From Suillus spraguei (lineage: Eukaryota; Basidiomycota; Agaricomycetes; Boletales; Suillaceae): a stretch of 64,000 nt of DNA. The DNA is taken from contig JABCPU010000009.1 of the NCBI GenBank assembly GCA_016800925.1, forward strand, positions 186,001 to 250,000, read 5' to 3'. Shown in pieces: positions 19,479 to 30,735 of this stretch. Position 1 is the first letter of the stretch, and each line of letters opens with the position of its first letter. The notes under the pieces were generated by a model, which had not been told where the DNA came from, did not search any database, and saw only the letters and a list, made by a program, of their open reading frames with translations. A program made the position numbers and the translations under genes.

Positions 19479-20232
19479 CTATCTTATCTTATCTTATCCG
19501 ATAGCATCATAAAAGATCTCTTCATCTTCATCAGGAAGTTTGGTTATAGAAGCAGATATGGGGATTTTGATAGGATTTGGGTTTGTCTTAGTGCTGGGTT
19601 TAGATGCTTTAGGGAAATTGAGAAAAGAGTAATGATTTGTATTTGGAATTCGTGACACACGCTCCACTTCAATCTCACGTATAAATACGCGCAGATAGCC
19701 TTTGTACTTCTTTAACTTGAATCTACTTGATCTTTGACCCTGAACTTCTTTTCATAAGCTTTTCATAAGCTTATCATCACTATTTGAACTTCATAGAAGC
19801 TCATCGCTTCTATGTCTTTGATCATCATCAAGAACCTCGTCTCTGTGACGTAGGTCGTGAGACAACGCATAGCGCCTACCTCCGACCAATGCAACTAGCG
19901 CACTCTGCGCTAGGAGACCGATATGCATGGGCCGCCACTCTTGATAGAGCGCCCATCGCAGACACCACTCAAGTTCCTTAGTGCCTGGCTAGGTCGCTAA
20001 CAATAAGAGGTTTGAAAGTTGTGAACTTACTGGCTAACATCTGGAGCATCAAGGGGACACACAACAGCCATGGCAGAAACTTTGACATTGCCATTGAACA
20101 TTTGAGAATAGTCAAGAAAACTACAATGGCTGTCAGAGGTGTTAGGGGATAAACTGGGGGTACATACCTGGGGCCACCTCTCCGGTATACATCTCCGCGA
20201 ACGGTTGACCTCAGTTCTTGATAAACGACATC
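19479..20232. other. unclassified A/T-rich spacer, possibly an old retrotransposon leader
   Basis: Starts with a short (TATCT)n-like run. A TATAAATA box near 19680 is followed by a tandem TTTTCATAAGC pair near 19751-19772 and a pyrimidine-rich leader-like stretch. That layout resembles LTR-retrotransposon leaders, but no terminal repeats or target duplication were found. No supported gene. Confidence 0.35.
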
Positions 20233-21001
20233 TGTCATATACCATACTTCTAATCTCAGATCCGACCATATCCGATCAGATCCGATCAATTCCATATCCG
20301 TCCGGTCCACAGATCCTGTCCGGACCACCCATCCGAATGTGCTCACTTCTCGCACCTTAACTCCCTTGTGTATATCCATGTCTATCTCCTTTCATCATTC
20401 CTCCTGTTTCCGGTATTCCGGCTATGTATATTTCCCTCCTACGTCACTGATCCGTTACCTGTGTTCATTTCCGATTCTTGCTTACTGATCCCCTGTGCAT
20501 TAATTAATAGACTTCTGTTACACTTCATACATAGCCCTCGGTCCTGGACCTGTTGATTATCCGTCTCAGATACTTACAGTATATAAACCACTTGTAAATC
20601 TCCGTAGAACCTTAGTTCGAATATCATCTTAGATTCTGCTCATTCTGCTTCCTCCGGACTTGAGCCACTCTCTGCTCTAAAGTCACCTTCCGAGACTTAG
20701 GGTTGATTCCTATAGTCTATATCTCCGACTCTATCTTCGGATAGTCTATCTCCATTAGTTTCTAGTTAGGAACTCATTCCGAAGCTAGTCTTACTCTTCG
20801 TTCCACTCTTACATTCCGGATAACCTTCAGATGTATCATATCCAATACCTTCAAACATCTGGATCCATCACACAACTCCTTCCGGATCTTCGGACGAATA
20901 ACTTCTCCCTGAAATAAGGGGCATTACTCGAGAAAGGGGCACAGTGCACGAACTGAGGCCAAAGCCCTTCGAATCTCTCTACCTTGAGTACGGTCTTAAC
21001 A
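20233..21001 (+). mobile_element. solo LTR, second retrotransposon family (copy 1)
   Basis: 769 bp from TGTCATATACC to GGTCTTAACA, flanked by a perfect ACATC duplication (20228-20232 and 21002-21006). Same orientation and about 85% like copy 2 at 24478-25212. The 3' half has a TATATAAACC box near 20580. No internal coding sequence is adjacent, so it is a solo LTR. Confidence 0.92.
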
Positions 21002-21006
21002 ACATC

Positions 21007-21372
21007 GGACAAAGAGGGGAAGTTAAAAGCCATATCAAAAGACATTCTCTCTATGAGTTACTCAAAGAAAAGTTGAGAGCAGGTCTAGAAGAGGGGAGCA
21101 GGGAGATTCTGATCAGCAGGGTACAAATCTGACTGGTTTTTAAAGAGGATTGTGATTAATGAGGAGAGTCTAATTGTAATTAAATTGGTGAAATTTACAA
21201 ATAAATTGTATTGCTTTGTGGATTGTGCATACACTGCATAGTGTTAAGTTTTGGGAACCTCGGTAGTAGCAGAACCGTTGGTGCAGATTTGATTGGTGTG
21301 GAAGTTAATTTTGCTCCAACATGTAATTCTGAATCAATCGGCAGAATCATTCTCGGAGCATCAATGTCCTAG
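21007..21372. other. spacer between solo LTR and hAT element, nothing recognised
   Basis: About 370 bp of A/T-rich DNA with no ORF above background and no clear repeat. It ends at the GCTTCACC target copy of the hAT element. Confidence 0.4.
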
Positions 21373-21564
21373 GCTTCACCTAGTGCTGCTGTGGTCCAGT
21401 TTGGTCCAGTTTGGAGGGTCCTAGATAAGAACTGAGAACTGGACCATAGAGAACCATTCTCTGTGGTCCGGTTCAGTTTTTTTGGAGTCCGAACCTGAAC
21501 CGGACCCAAAATTTTCTGAGGGGAGTGTAAAAAGACATTATAATATATGAAATACTAGTCTAAG

Positions 21565-24500
21565 CTACATACTCCTCTGCCTCCATAGCCACTGAAAGAT
21601 GTCCATTCGGTAAGCAGCCTTCATTAGCTGTAGCACAGAGAAGGTGGAAGTTGCCAGAGCATTGTGGCACAGGGTTGACATGATACCCCTGCTAGAGAAA
21701 GCACGCTCAGAGGGAACAGCACTACCTTGAATTGGTAGATAATCGCGTGCAATACGAGCAAGTGTTGGATACTGTAGGGAGTGCAGCTAATGATAGTAAT
21801 GAATAATGTGAGCTGAGAATGTGTTAAACAAAAAAATAAACTCACCCCCACCATGCCACAACATCATTCATCTCCTCCAATGGCGAATTGAGATATGAGG
21901 TGAGTTCATGATAGTGATCACACTGAAACAAAGAAACTAGCACTGGCCTAAGTATAAGCGCAGCGTTAATCCTACTGAAGGCGCGAGTGAGATGTTCAAC
22001 CCAAGAGGACTGCAAATAGAAGCAATTCCTTCAAAGTTAGTGTGAAGGAAACAAGGAAGTACTAATATGGCAATGAGAATTCCGACTTCCGAGGTAGCGG
22101 CGCTAGGTATATTGGGTACTAGCCGGTGTCAGGGTACATGCATGTAAGGATAGCTGCAATGGTTAGCTAGCGAGAGCAAGAACAAAGTTACTTGAGCAGA
22201 CGAAAATGTTATTACCACCAGCAGTGCGGTAGTGGTAGCGGCAACTCCGTATGAGCAGAATGCAGAAGAGAGAGAAAACAACCCAGCTAGATCACTGGCT
22301 GCAGTCTGGTTAGAGTAGCAAAGTCGAAAGTCGCGCAGTACTTCGAGCGGTAAAGTTACCGGCGTTAAATCTAAGAGCATGTTCAAACAGAGGAGAGTTC
22401 AAAAGCAAATGGATTGCGACTAGCGAGCATTTCAGATACTAAGTCCTAGTGAAGGGATGTAACAGGAATAGGACAGGACATGAGGGCATCAGTGCGAGGA
22501 TCCAGTAAGGGTTCACGGAGAAGAACGGTTCCGCCTTAGTGGAGCAAAAAGGCTATTTCGTCGCTATAAGGAAATTCTTCGGTTGCCACTGCAGCGTTAA
22601 TGAGATGCTTGTTGAAAACAGGGTTTTGATGGTCAGCGTGACATTTCTCGCTACAGCGCGTGCAATGTTCTGTGGCTTGACATGCATGACAGCATCACGC
22701 ATCCAGGATTTACCATACTGAGTGGCCTGTGAGACCTTCAGTGGAATGGTAGCTTGTTCTGTGGCATGTGGCAGTAGAGGAGCCTCGTAGTACTTATTGA
22801 ACTACAATGTACATACTCATCAGCTACCAGTGGAATAAATCAATTAAATAACACTTACCACAACTTGAAGACGCGCTCTCCCACTTGCAACCTTAGTATC
22901 AGTCCAACAGCTCTCAATGTACACCAACTTGTAGTTGGGATCCAGCACTATAGTCATGTCAGATTCAGAGATGCACAAGAAAATAATGAAACTCACCCAG
23001 GCAGATGAAATAAACATCTGAGTCGCTCGTTTTTCATAGTACTTATCGATGTTCTTGAGGCCTTTCTGAATCACATCAGCAATTGCTGTGTATTCTGGAT
23101 CATTCGCCATTGTCTGCCATGTGTCAGCAAGACACTCAAGTGTGGGTATGGTTTGCCAGGCTGTTGGGTGTGTGGCCGAAGAGAATCGCTGCTGTGCAGT
23201 CGCAGCCTCCTGCGATTATCATAAGTAAACAAATAAACAGACAAACAAATAAATAAAAATTACCTTGAGAACATTGTGCACTAGACATAACTTCTTCCAG
23301 TCAGCTCGATCGAGCTTGAAGTCTCCATATAATTTATTGCGCAACATCAGGACTTTGTGACTGTCGTCAGCAAGAAGTGTGAAACGATTGACAGCCTGAA
23401 AAAAACGAAGACATTAAATCTTTGTACATGTGACTATATGTCTCACTTACCAGGTGAAGAGACAAGAAGCGTTCGAGGGACTTAAACAAAGATGCCCAGC
23501 ATGTTCTCATTCAGGCCAAAAGCTCACGAATGGGGATTCCCTCTTCCTTGCAAGACTTTTGAAAGAACACCCTGGCTTGTGGCGATTTGCAAATCTATAA
23601 TTTTCGTGTCACAAAACAACTCAAAAACACAAAAGGACCTCACCTGTTCAATAAGAGCAAGCACTTTACCAACAGCATCTGCCATGTCAAATCCATCCTC
23701 AGTTGCAGCCTTGGGATTGGATTCCAATGCGGCCAGCTGCTGAGTTAAGCTATCTATGTCAGTATCATCACCGTTATCCATAGCATGGCGGATTTTCTTG
23801 AGTAAGGTGGCTTGAGGGGTAGGTGTGACTGCATCCATGAAGTGTCATGCAGCAAGATTGAGGATGTGTTCCTGACACTGAATGCGATGAGGACCTGGAA
23901 GCCAATCATGGCTGTCCTCATTCAAGACCCTTGCCACTTCTTTCATGGCAGTGTCATTGTTTGAGGTGTTATCCGATGTCATCCAGCCAACCTGCATAAA
24001 GTAAAGTTAGAACATTGCTAGAACAAAACATGAAAAACATACCTTCTTGCGAATGTTGTACCTATCTATTGTCTGACAAGGATGCGGCCGATGTTCTGGC
24101 CGCCATGATTACCATCAACGGCTGAAATCAAGCTGCTGCATTTTAACTCCCAGTGTTGTGGCTTATCAGGAGGGTTCCAGATATAATGGCCAGTCACTGA
24201 AAAAAAAGGCTCGCCAATGATAGACGTCCATGAGTTGAATGTCATAGACACAGCGCTGTCAACATGCTACCAAAACCGCTTAATGAAACAGTTAATAATA
24301 TAAACAGAGAAAAACTTACTGCAAGACGCTCCTTGATTCTTTCGATGATGGAGATTGCTCGAGACTTGATTGTATCAGTCAATTTAGTGCAATGTGGGAT
24401 ATCTTTCTCACACAGGGATGATGAGCGTACAACAGCAAACATCCAAAAGCTGGCTTGTCAACTAGTTGGATTGCCTGTGTCATATACCATACTTCTGATC

Positions 24501-26180
24501 TCAGATCCAATCTGATCTGATCGATCCTACTTCTGTCCGGTCCACAGATCCTGTCCGGATCACCCATCTGAAAGTGCCCACTTCTCGCACTCTAACTCCC
24601 TTGTTGATATCTATGTCTATCTCCTTTCATCATTCCTCCTGTTTCCAGTATTCCAGCTGTGTATATTTCCATCCTGTTTCATTGATCCATTACCTGTGTT
24701 TCATTTCCGACTCATGCTTACTGATCCACCGTGCATTAACTAATAGACTTCCATTATACATCGTACATAGCCCTTGGTCCCAGACTCATTGATTATCCGT
24801 GCTAGTTACTTACAGTATATAAACCACTTGTAGATCTCTGTAGAACCTTAGTTCAAATATCATCTTAGATTCTGCTCATTCTGTTCCTCTGGACTTGAGT
24901 TACTTCCAACTCTGGTTTATCTTCCAAGACTTCGGATTGATTCCTACAGTCTACATCTCCGACTCTACCTTCGGTAGTCTACCTCTGTTAGTTTCTAGTT
25001 AAGGGACTCGTTCTGAGACTAGTCTTGATCCTCATTCCATCTCCACATTCCGGATAACCTCCAGACGTCCAGATCCACCACGCTACCACTTCTGGATCTT
25101 CAGACATTTATCCTCCCTTTGAAATAAGGGGCATTACTCAGAAAAGGGGCACAGTGCATGAACTGAGGCCAAAGCCCTTCGGATCTTTTACCCTTTGAGT
25201 ATGGTCTTAACAGCCTGCCATGATGTGAATAAACCTCAACACAAATTACAAAAAAAAATGCACTTCATCTTCTGTCACGATGAGCTCCATTATATATTCC
25301 ATTAGCCCCTCCTTGTAAATACAGCCGGTTTTGAAACCAGGCTGCCATCAAGAGTTTGTTGCGTCACAGTAAGGTCTTCGCCAGGTGGAATTGCACAAGA
25401 GTGCATGGTAATGCTGCAGCATCACAACGCTCCTTGTAGATTCGAAAGTGGGTCCGTTTGTAGCGAACTATATGTGTTCGCAGTGTTGAAGTCCCTCCAC
25501 AAATCTTGTGCTGGTTCACCAGCATCCCTTGTGCAGACATGTTAAAAAAGAGATTGAAAAATAAACAAACAACTTACTTGCACACTTACAGACCCACCCG
25601 TCAGGAATACGACTGAATATAGTCCAAATATCTGCTGTACGTTTGCTTTTTCATAACCTAAATACAAGTGTCAGCTAAGGAAAACATTCAGGACAATGAG
25701 AGAGGTATGTATGGTTTGAGTTGTGCCTCCATTCTCAGACTTCACTTCATCAGTGTCCCTGTCATCTTCTGGTTGGGGGATCAGCTCGTTGGAGGATGCT
25801 GGATCAAGAAGAGAAGGGATGTCTTCATCGTCAGTGTCAAGAGGAGAGAGGATGCGCATAGTGGCTTTTTTGATGGCACTGGAGGGGTCTGTAGCACTTG
25901 ACAAAGCACATTTCCTCGTGCTGGAGCCTGATGCTGACAGCCCACAGGCATTGTCAGCATCACAAATGCGAGCCAATGGCTTTGAAGGGTGGCCAGAGCG
26001 CCGAGAACCAGCTACAACAATGGCTGGGGTGCATCCAGCCTTGAGTAGAACAGGGAAAGCATTGCTTGATGATTCGGTTTGTGGGACATTGGGCAAGGGT
26101 ATATCATCATCAAGATCATTGTAAAACATGATGTCAGACACATCCTTGAGGGAGCCATCAGCATTGAGAGTGCAGGACAT
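21565..26180 (-). pseudogene. hAT transposase, interrupted
   Basis: The reading starts at ATG 26180 (MSCTLNADGSLKDVSDIMFY) with an acidic, low-complexity N-terminus. A BED-type zinc-finger region follows (DIWTIFSRIPDGWVCKC, then GGTSTLRTHIVRYKRTHF, near 25440-25640). After the inserted LTR come the core segments: DIPHCTKLTDTI near 24390, a VTGHYIWNPPDKPQHWELK block near 24170, DAVTPTPQATLLKKIRHAM near 23830, and a KNIDKYYEKRA block near 23030. The C-terminal dimerisation block, YPTLARIARDYLPIQGSAVP followed by SERAFSS, lies near 21690-21770; the stop is TAG at 21565-21567. The solo LTR splits the gene, and several segments, such as 22040-22540, do not read as coding. It is almost certainly inactive. 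Confidence 0.85.
24478..25212 (+). mobile_element. solo LTR, second family (copy 2), nested in the hAT element
   Basis: 735 bp from TGTCATATACC to GGTCTTAACA with a perfect GCCTG duplication (24473-24477 and 25213-25217). Same family and orientation as copy 1. Its position inside the hAT transposase gene shows that it arrived after the hAT element. Confidence 0.93.
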
Positions 26181-26652
26181 TTTCAATAAGACAACTCACA
26201 ATTTTGTTGCCATCATCTTTTTTTATACATAGAACAGGGAGAAAACTCCTGCGCATCCCAGAACATTGGAATCCGAGGAGATCATTCGAAGCAAAGAGCC
26301 AGAGGGTCATAATTGTTGTGCAGACTCAAGGAAACATATATCTGCGACATATTTGAACAAATGTCAGTGTGTGAGAGAATCAAAATTTGGATTAGTTAGT
26401 ACATACCTTTAAAAAGGCTAAAGGCAGAAGGGTAGAGTGCAAATCTCGAAGTTCAGTCGACGTCGAACCAAGCGACGTCGAAGTCAGAGTTGAGAAGGGT
26501 TTGGAACGGTTCGGCAGGACCTAGAACCGAGAACCGATTTCCGGTCCGGTTCGGGCTGACAACAGAACCGTGGACCGAACCGGCCAAAACCGGACCAAAA
26601 GTCCGGTTCGAACCGTGGTTCAGAACCGGACCGCGGCAGCACTAGCTTCACC

Positions 26653-28236
26653 GATCTGGGGCGCTAATTATTAGGGTGGCTCCCCTAAGTTCTGTATTTA
26701 GATAAACTATCACCTGCGATAGCGCATCACCTACCGAGATGAATGCCTCTCTCCTGTCATCCGAGTCGGGCACTAGTCCTGCAAGTATACTTAATCTTTA
26801 TGGTCCTTCGGGACCCCCAGAAGCTTAGTACCGCAGACATTATCAAGAAGCCAAGCAGTTGGTAATTGATCTGGAGGGCATAAAGAACTCTCGTTATTTA
26901 ATCGAAGAACATCCTGTCATTTAGGATATTGCACGAATGGCAGGTAGCTCAGAAGGTGTCGATGATTTGAACATTAAGCACACTACTTACATTGAGCTGT
27001 TGTGATAGCATGCGAGGGTGGTGTAGAAAATGCAACTGCATTGCTTTGATGCTATGTTGAAGTTTCCTGGACGCAAGTTGAAGGAGCGCACAAAAGTACT
27101 GGGATCGATGTATGTATAGAGCTGGACGACTCAACGATAATTGGCTGACTACGCTACTGACCAATCCAGTAAGTGGCTTATCTAATACAACCTGGCGTTC
27201 CAATTCATCATCGTTCATTCAACTTGAACGTTAGGCCTTTAGGTCTCTAACTCGGGACAACATCCACGGCTGAACCTGCTCGAGACTCTATCCTGAAAAT
27301 TTAATCTTTCATTGTCCACATATTTCGATTCCAAATTGGTCATTTTGTATGGCACCTGCACTACGGCAGATACCTCCGTAGTACGTTCCAGAGTTTCTCG
27401 TCATTCTCACCCCCATCACATGCGCGGAATACCGCTCCAACTGCGTCAAGCTACACTGCCAGATCTGATTTCTGATGACGTCAATCAACCGAGTCCCACA
27501 CCCGCCAAGGAACCATGGCCAAGCTGCAGGTAGCACTGCCCCAAGTTAGGCAATGGCGTGATTTTTTTTTTGTGTAAAAAATCAAATTTTTGTCCTCTGG
27601 GGTCGGTATGTAGGACATAGCCTGGCGCGTAACTTTAATTTTCGAATGCTGCGCAGTGCGTGGGTGTTGCACCACTGAGATAATCAGACAAGATAACTAT
27701 TTACAGGTACATAGGGAACAATTGCCCAACATCCTGGCTCGTATGACGCTTAACATCTCTTACCAGGGCGTGGCGCTAGTGAAACCCTCAACGGCAGTTG
27801 AACCCCATTCTCAACTTCATCGCCTGCCACCGTTGGGGTCATCACCAAGCAAGCCTTCCTCCATAAGTTCGGTTTTATCACTTGGGGCAAACTCGAACTT
27901 TTCGGTGAGACATGCGTGGATTTCGATCACCCTGAATGAACGCTCATGTGAGATTCACACCACCGTTGCCGGATAACCCATTAACACTCACGCAATGCAC
28001 CACCCAATACCTGACCTCCTCCGAGGAATGTCATTCTAGTAAATTGGGGTTCATGCGTGTTGATGGAGACTAACGCTTACAGATTGGAGTACACCTACCG
28101 TGCTGCGGCAATACCCAATCTAATCATTTCTCTTGTATCAATTTTCTCATGGTGGACATGATCAGTTATGTGTACTCTATATGATAATAATCAGTCCTAC
28201 TCAATAATCGATGCAAGCAATGAAGCAAATGGTGTA
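26653..28236. other. intergenic region, no convincing gene
   Basis: Resumes the sequence interrupted by the hAT element. 26730-26990 (+) reads as a broken frame with a QLVIDLEGIKNSRYLIEEHP stretch between stops, possibly a decayed gene of unknown kind. ORFs at 27309-27675 and 27656-27976 show no known motif. A T-run near 27560-27575 and A/T-rich DNA mark the 3' side of the Msp1 gene. Confidence 0.4.
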
Positions 28237-29910
28237 TCACGAGTCATCACTGCTCTCATCCTTTAATGTCGATGGATCGTCGCCGTCAAGTACCGTAGAT
28301 TCATCGTCGGTCTGAAATCTCGACTCATTATCACTGCCGTACTCGGAAACTTCCTCGATAAGCAGAGACTCCTCTCTTGCAAGATCTCTATTTGTCTGTG
28401 GGTGAGTGTCGACGAATGTTTGCAATGATATAGGTTCATCCTCTGGATCAGGTGGCTGGAGTGTCGATCCCTCAGCTTCGTAGAAATCGGTGAGGGTGAG
28501 CGAACGCATGCTGAAGCCCTGGAATGTCCAATTGGCTAGGTTTACGAATGATATCTCAAAAAACATACCTCTTTCTCAACCTTCATCAACGCTTCTTCAT
28601 CATGTTCCATGGCGCGCATACATTCCCTCACTGGAACCATCGCAGCGTTGCGACATAGTTCACGCAAATCAGAGCCAGAGAATCCCGTTGTCTGAGAAGC
28701 AAGGAGGCGCAAGGAAAGATAGGGATCCAGTTTCGTGTCCTTGAGCATCTAATGGAGTTCAGAGCGAGCAATCTCACATCAGTGATATAGACACGTACCA
28801 GGGACAGAATTTTGAATCTTTGTTCTGCATCCGGAAGAGCCACAGCAAACCGCTTCGGCATGCGACGCAAAATTGCAGGGTCAATGTCACCTGGTCTGTT
28901 GGTTGCGCCTAGCACTAGTATCCTGTCAGAGCCTGATGTCAAGCCATCCCACGAACTAAGCATCCGAAATCAGTCAAACATCGTCCAGAACTGTATTTCT
29001 CACGTCATGAATTCTGCCTTCATCATACCCATGACCTCGTGGTCATCTCCACGGCGTTCCCTCAGGAATGAATCGATCTCGTCGACAAATATGATCGCAG
29101 GTTGGACCTTCCGTGCGAGGCTGAACAGACCTGCGACTAGCTTGTTGGACTCACCGAACCACTTATTCGTGAGTGTTGATGCAGGAACGTTAATAAATGT
29201 TGCGCCCGACTCTTTAGCCAGCGCACGTGCGAGCATAGTCTTGCCGCATCCTGGAGGCCCGTAGAGCAAAACCCCTTTTGGAGCTCCAAGGAGGGGAGAG
29301 GCTGATGTGAAAAGAGCGGGATGGACTAAGGATAGATTATAGTTTCACGGAGAGATGATACGATTGACTCCAGACCCCCGATGTCTAAGAAATGTTGATC
29401 GGCATTGAACATTCATCTGCAGATAACGGCGGACTAACCCTGAAATCGAACTGTGATTTCGTCTGGGTGAACAACCTCCTTTGATATCGCTCCTGCAAGA
29501 AGTCCCAGAAATCAGCGAGAAGCGGCGTGTAGCCGAGGAGGTCGGACGCACTCTCGTATTCATCTAGTTTGAGGTTCTTTTGTCCGATGAGCTTCTTGAT
29601 TGCTTCAGCGCTCTTTGTTGACCGGTCGTCACTCCGCTTGAAGTACCACTGCAAAGATATCAATTATGCTTCCCGGAAAATTCCATGCCGGAGACGTACG
29701 CGGATAGCACAGTAAACCGCCGCCTAACGTGGATCCTCAGCTCACGAGAGCAAAATGGTTGATAAAACGAATAATCACCTGTGAAGCTAGGAATAGAGCA
29801 ACTGCAATCGGATTAGTATAGTAAACAGTATTTGTGAACGAAAATAACGGTAAAACTGTAAACACACCATCCAAGATTATTAATCGTCTCGTACTCAGGG
29901 AAGATGCCAT
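28237..29910 (-). CDS. MSP1: Msp1/ATAD1-type AAA ATPase, mitochondrial outer-membrane helix translocase
   Basis: Extracts mislocalised tail-anchored proteins from the mitochondrial outer membrane. In order: a short hydrophobic N-terminus ending [21 protein letters not shown] (spliced), a linker with [12 protein letters not shown], Walker [20 protein letters not shown] (about 29230), Walker [17 protein letters not shown] (about 29070), [21 protein letters not shown] (about 28890) and the helical lid with [16 protein letters not shown]. An acidic C-terminal tail of about 100 residues is longer than in yeast. At least six short introns. The start is uncertain: the most upstream in-frame ATG is 29908-29910, but a shorter first exon nearer 29800 would give a more typical N-terminus. 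Confidence 0.88.
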
Positions 29911-30230
29911 CGAAGAGGAACGGAAGCTTGATTATGTATCGTATGGTCAAAAAGCAGACAACGGTGGCCACAACTTTCACAAAAACGTGGTGACTTCACA
30001 GCTGCAGCCTGCTGTCACATTGTGTTATTTGTATATATTTGGCAAGAGCTTTAGAATTCAATAGAGCCAAACTTCCGATTTTAATCCGAGCATTGACTTC
30101 CAATTAAATAACAGCTGCTCACTAGTCTAAGCTCCAAGGTTACAATTTTAGGTGCCTCATAAATGAACTTTCGGCGACCCGCTGATGCGCCACTATCGTA
30201 CTCGGATCAGAGTAAAACAAACAAAAAGTA
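29911..30230. other. upstream region of Msp1 gene, nothing specific seen
   Basis: About 320 bp between the Msp1 start region and the tRNA gene. A/T-rich, no supported ORF. Confidence 0.4.
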
Positions 30231-30312
30231 TGCCAGGACCGTGGATTGAACACGGGACCTCCAGAAAACATCGCACTTCAGTCTGTTGCTCTCCCAGCTG
30301 AGCTATCCCGGC
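30231..30312 (-). tRNA. tRNA-Phe(GAA) with a 9-nt intron
   Basis: On the minus strand, acceptor GCCGGGA pairs with TCCTGGC (one G-T). The D arm is GCTC...GAGC and the anticodon loop CTGAAGT contains GAA. The T arm CCGTG-TTCAATC-CACGG is perfect, with A at position 73. About 9 extra nucleotides after the anticodon fit a canonical intron after position 37. The outermost anticodon-stem pair appears as A/G. The internal boxes TAGCTCAGCTGGG and GGTTC-like TGTTCAATCC are present. Confidence 0.9.
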
Positions 30313-30735
30313 GATGAAACGATGGCTGCTCTATAGCTATATGTCAATGTCAGATCCTATCTCGGTGAGCAAATCCTTCACTGCGGTGGCAAAGGGAGCT
30401 ACGTGGCATCCGCTGGCGAAGGTTGCTGAAGCCAGTCAAACAGATTCTCAGAATCAGACAGTGCCCACGACCGGCGGAAGAACGGGCCACTCTGGAAATA
30501 TAGCATGAGTCGAGAACAAAATATCTCGTAAGTGGAAATCATGTGGTCTGTATATATCTTATCAACCGCCTGGCGGCCTGATAGCTTTTGATATCAAACG
30601 GAATTGAATGCTTCAATCCTCCTCGTCACGTTTCCTGCCACGCGGGCTTTGCGGGTAGATATCACTTACTGAAACTGTCTTAAATAAGTCACATTGACCA
30701 CTGGCCTTCCCAGACTCTCTATCGCACCTTCCACC
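30313..30735. other. promoter side of the FMN dehydrogenase gene
   Basis: About 420 bp. A TATATATC near 30550 and pyrimidine-rich DNA before the ATG are the only promoter-like features. No gene seen. Confidence 0.4.

Larger units (their letters stand above)
21381..26644 (-). mobile_element. hAT DNA transposon, decayed, with nested solo LTR
   Basis: 5,264 bp including a 735-bp LTR insertion. Ends are TAGTGCTGCTGTGGTCC on the left and the complement of TAGTGCTGCCGCGGTCC on the right. They are flanked by a perfect 8-bp duplication GCTTCACC (21373-21380 and 26645-26652), the hAT hallmark. Both subterminal regions are full of GGTCCGGTTC-like repeats. The minus strand carries a BED-finger hAT transposase in pieces. 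Confidence 0.94.

Noticed and set aside
20233..25212. The two similar LTRs as the ends of a single 5-kb element
   Set aside because: Each has its own different perfect target duplication, and the DNA between them is a hAT transposon with its own ends.
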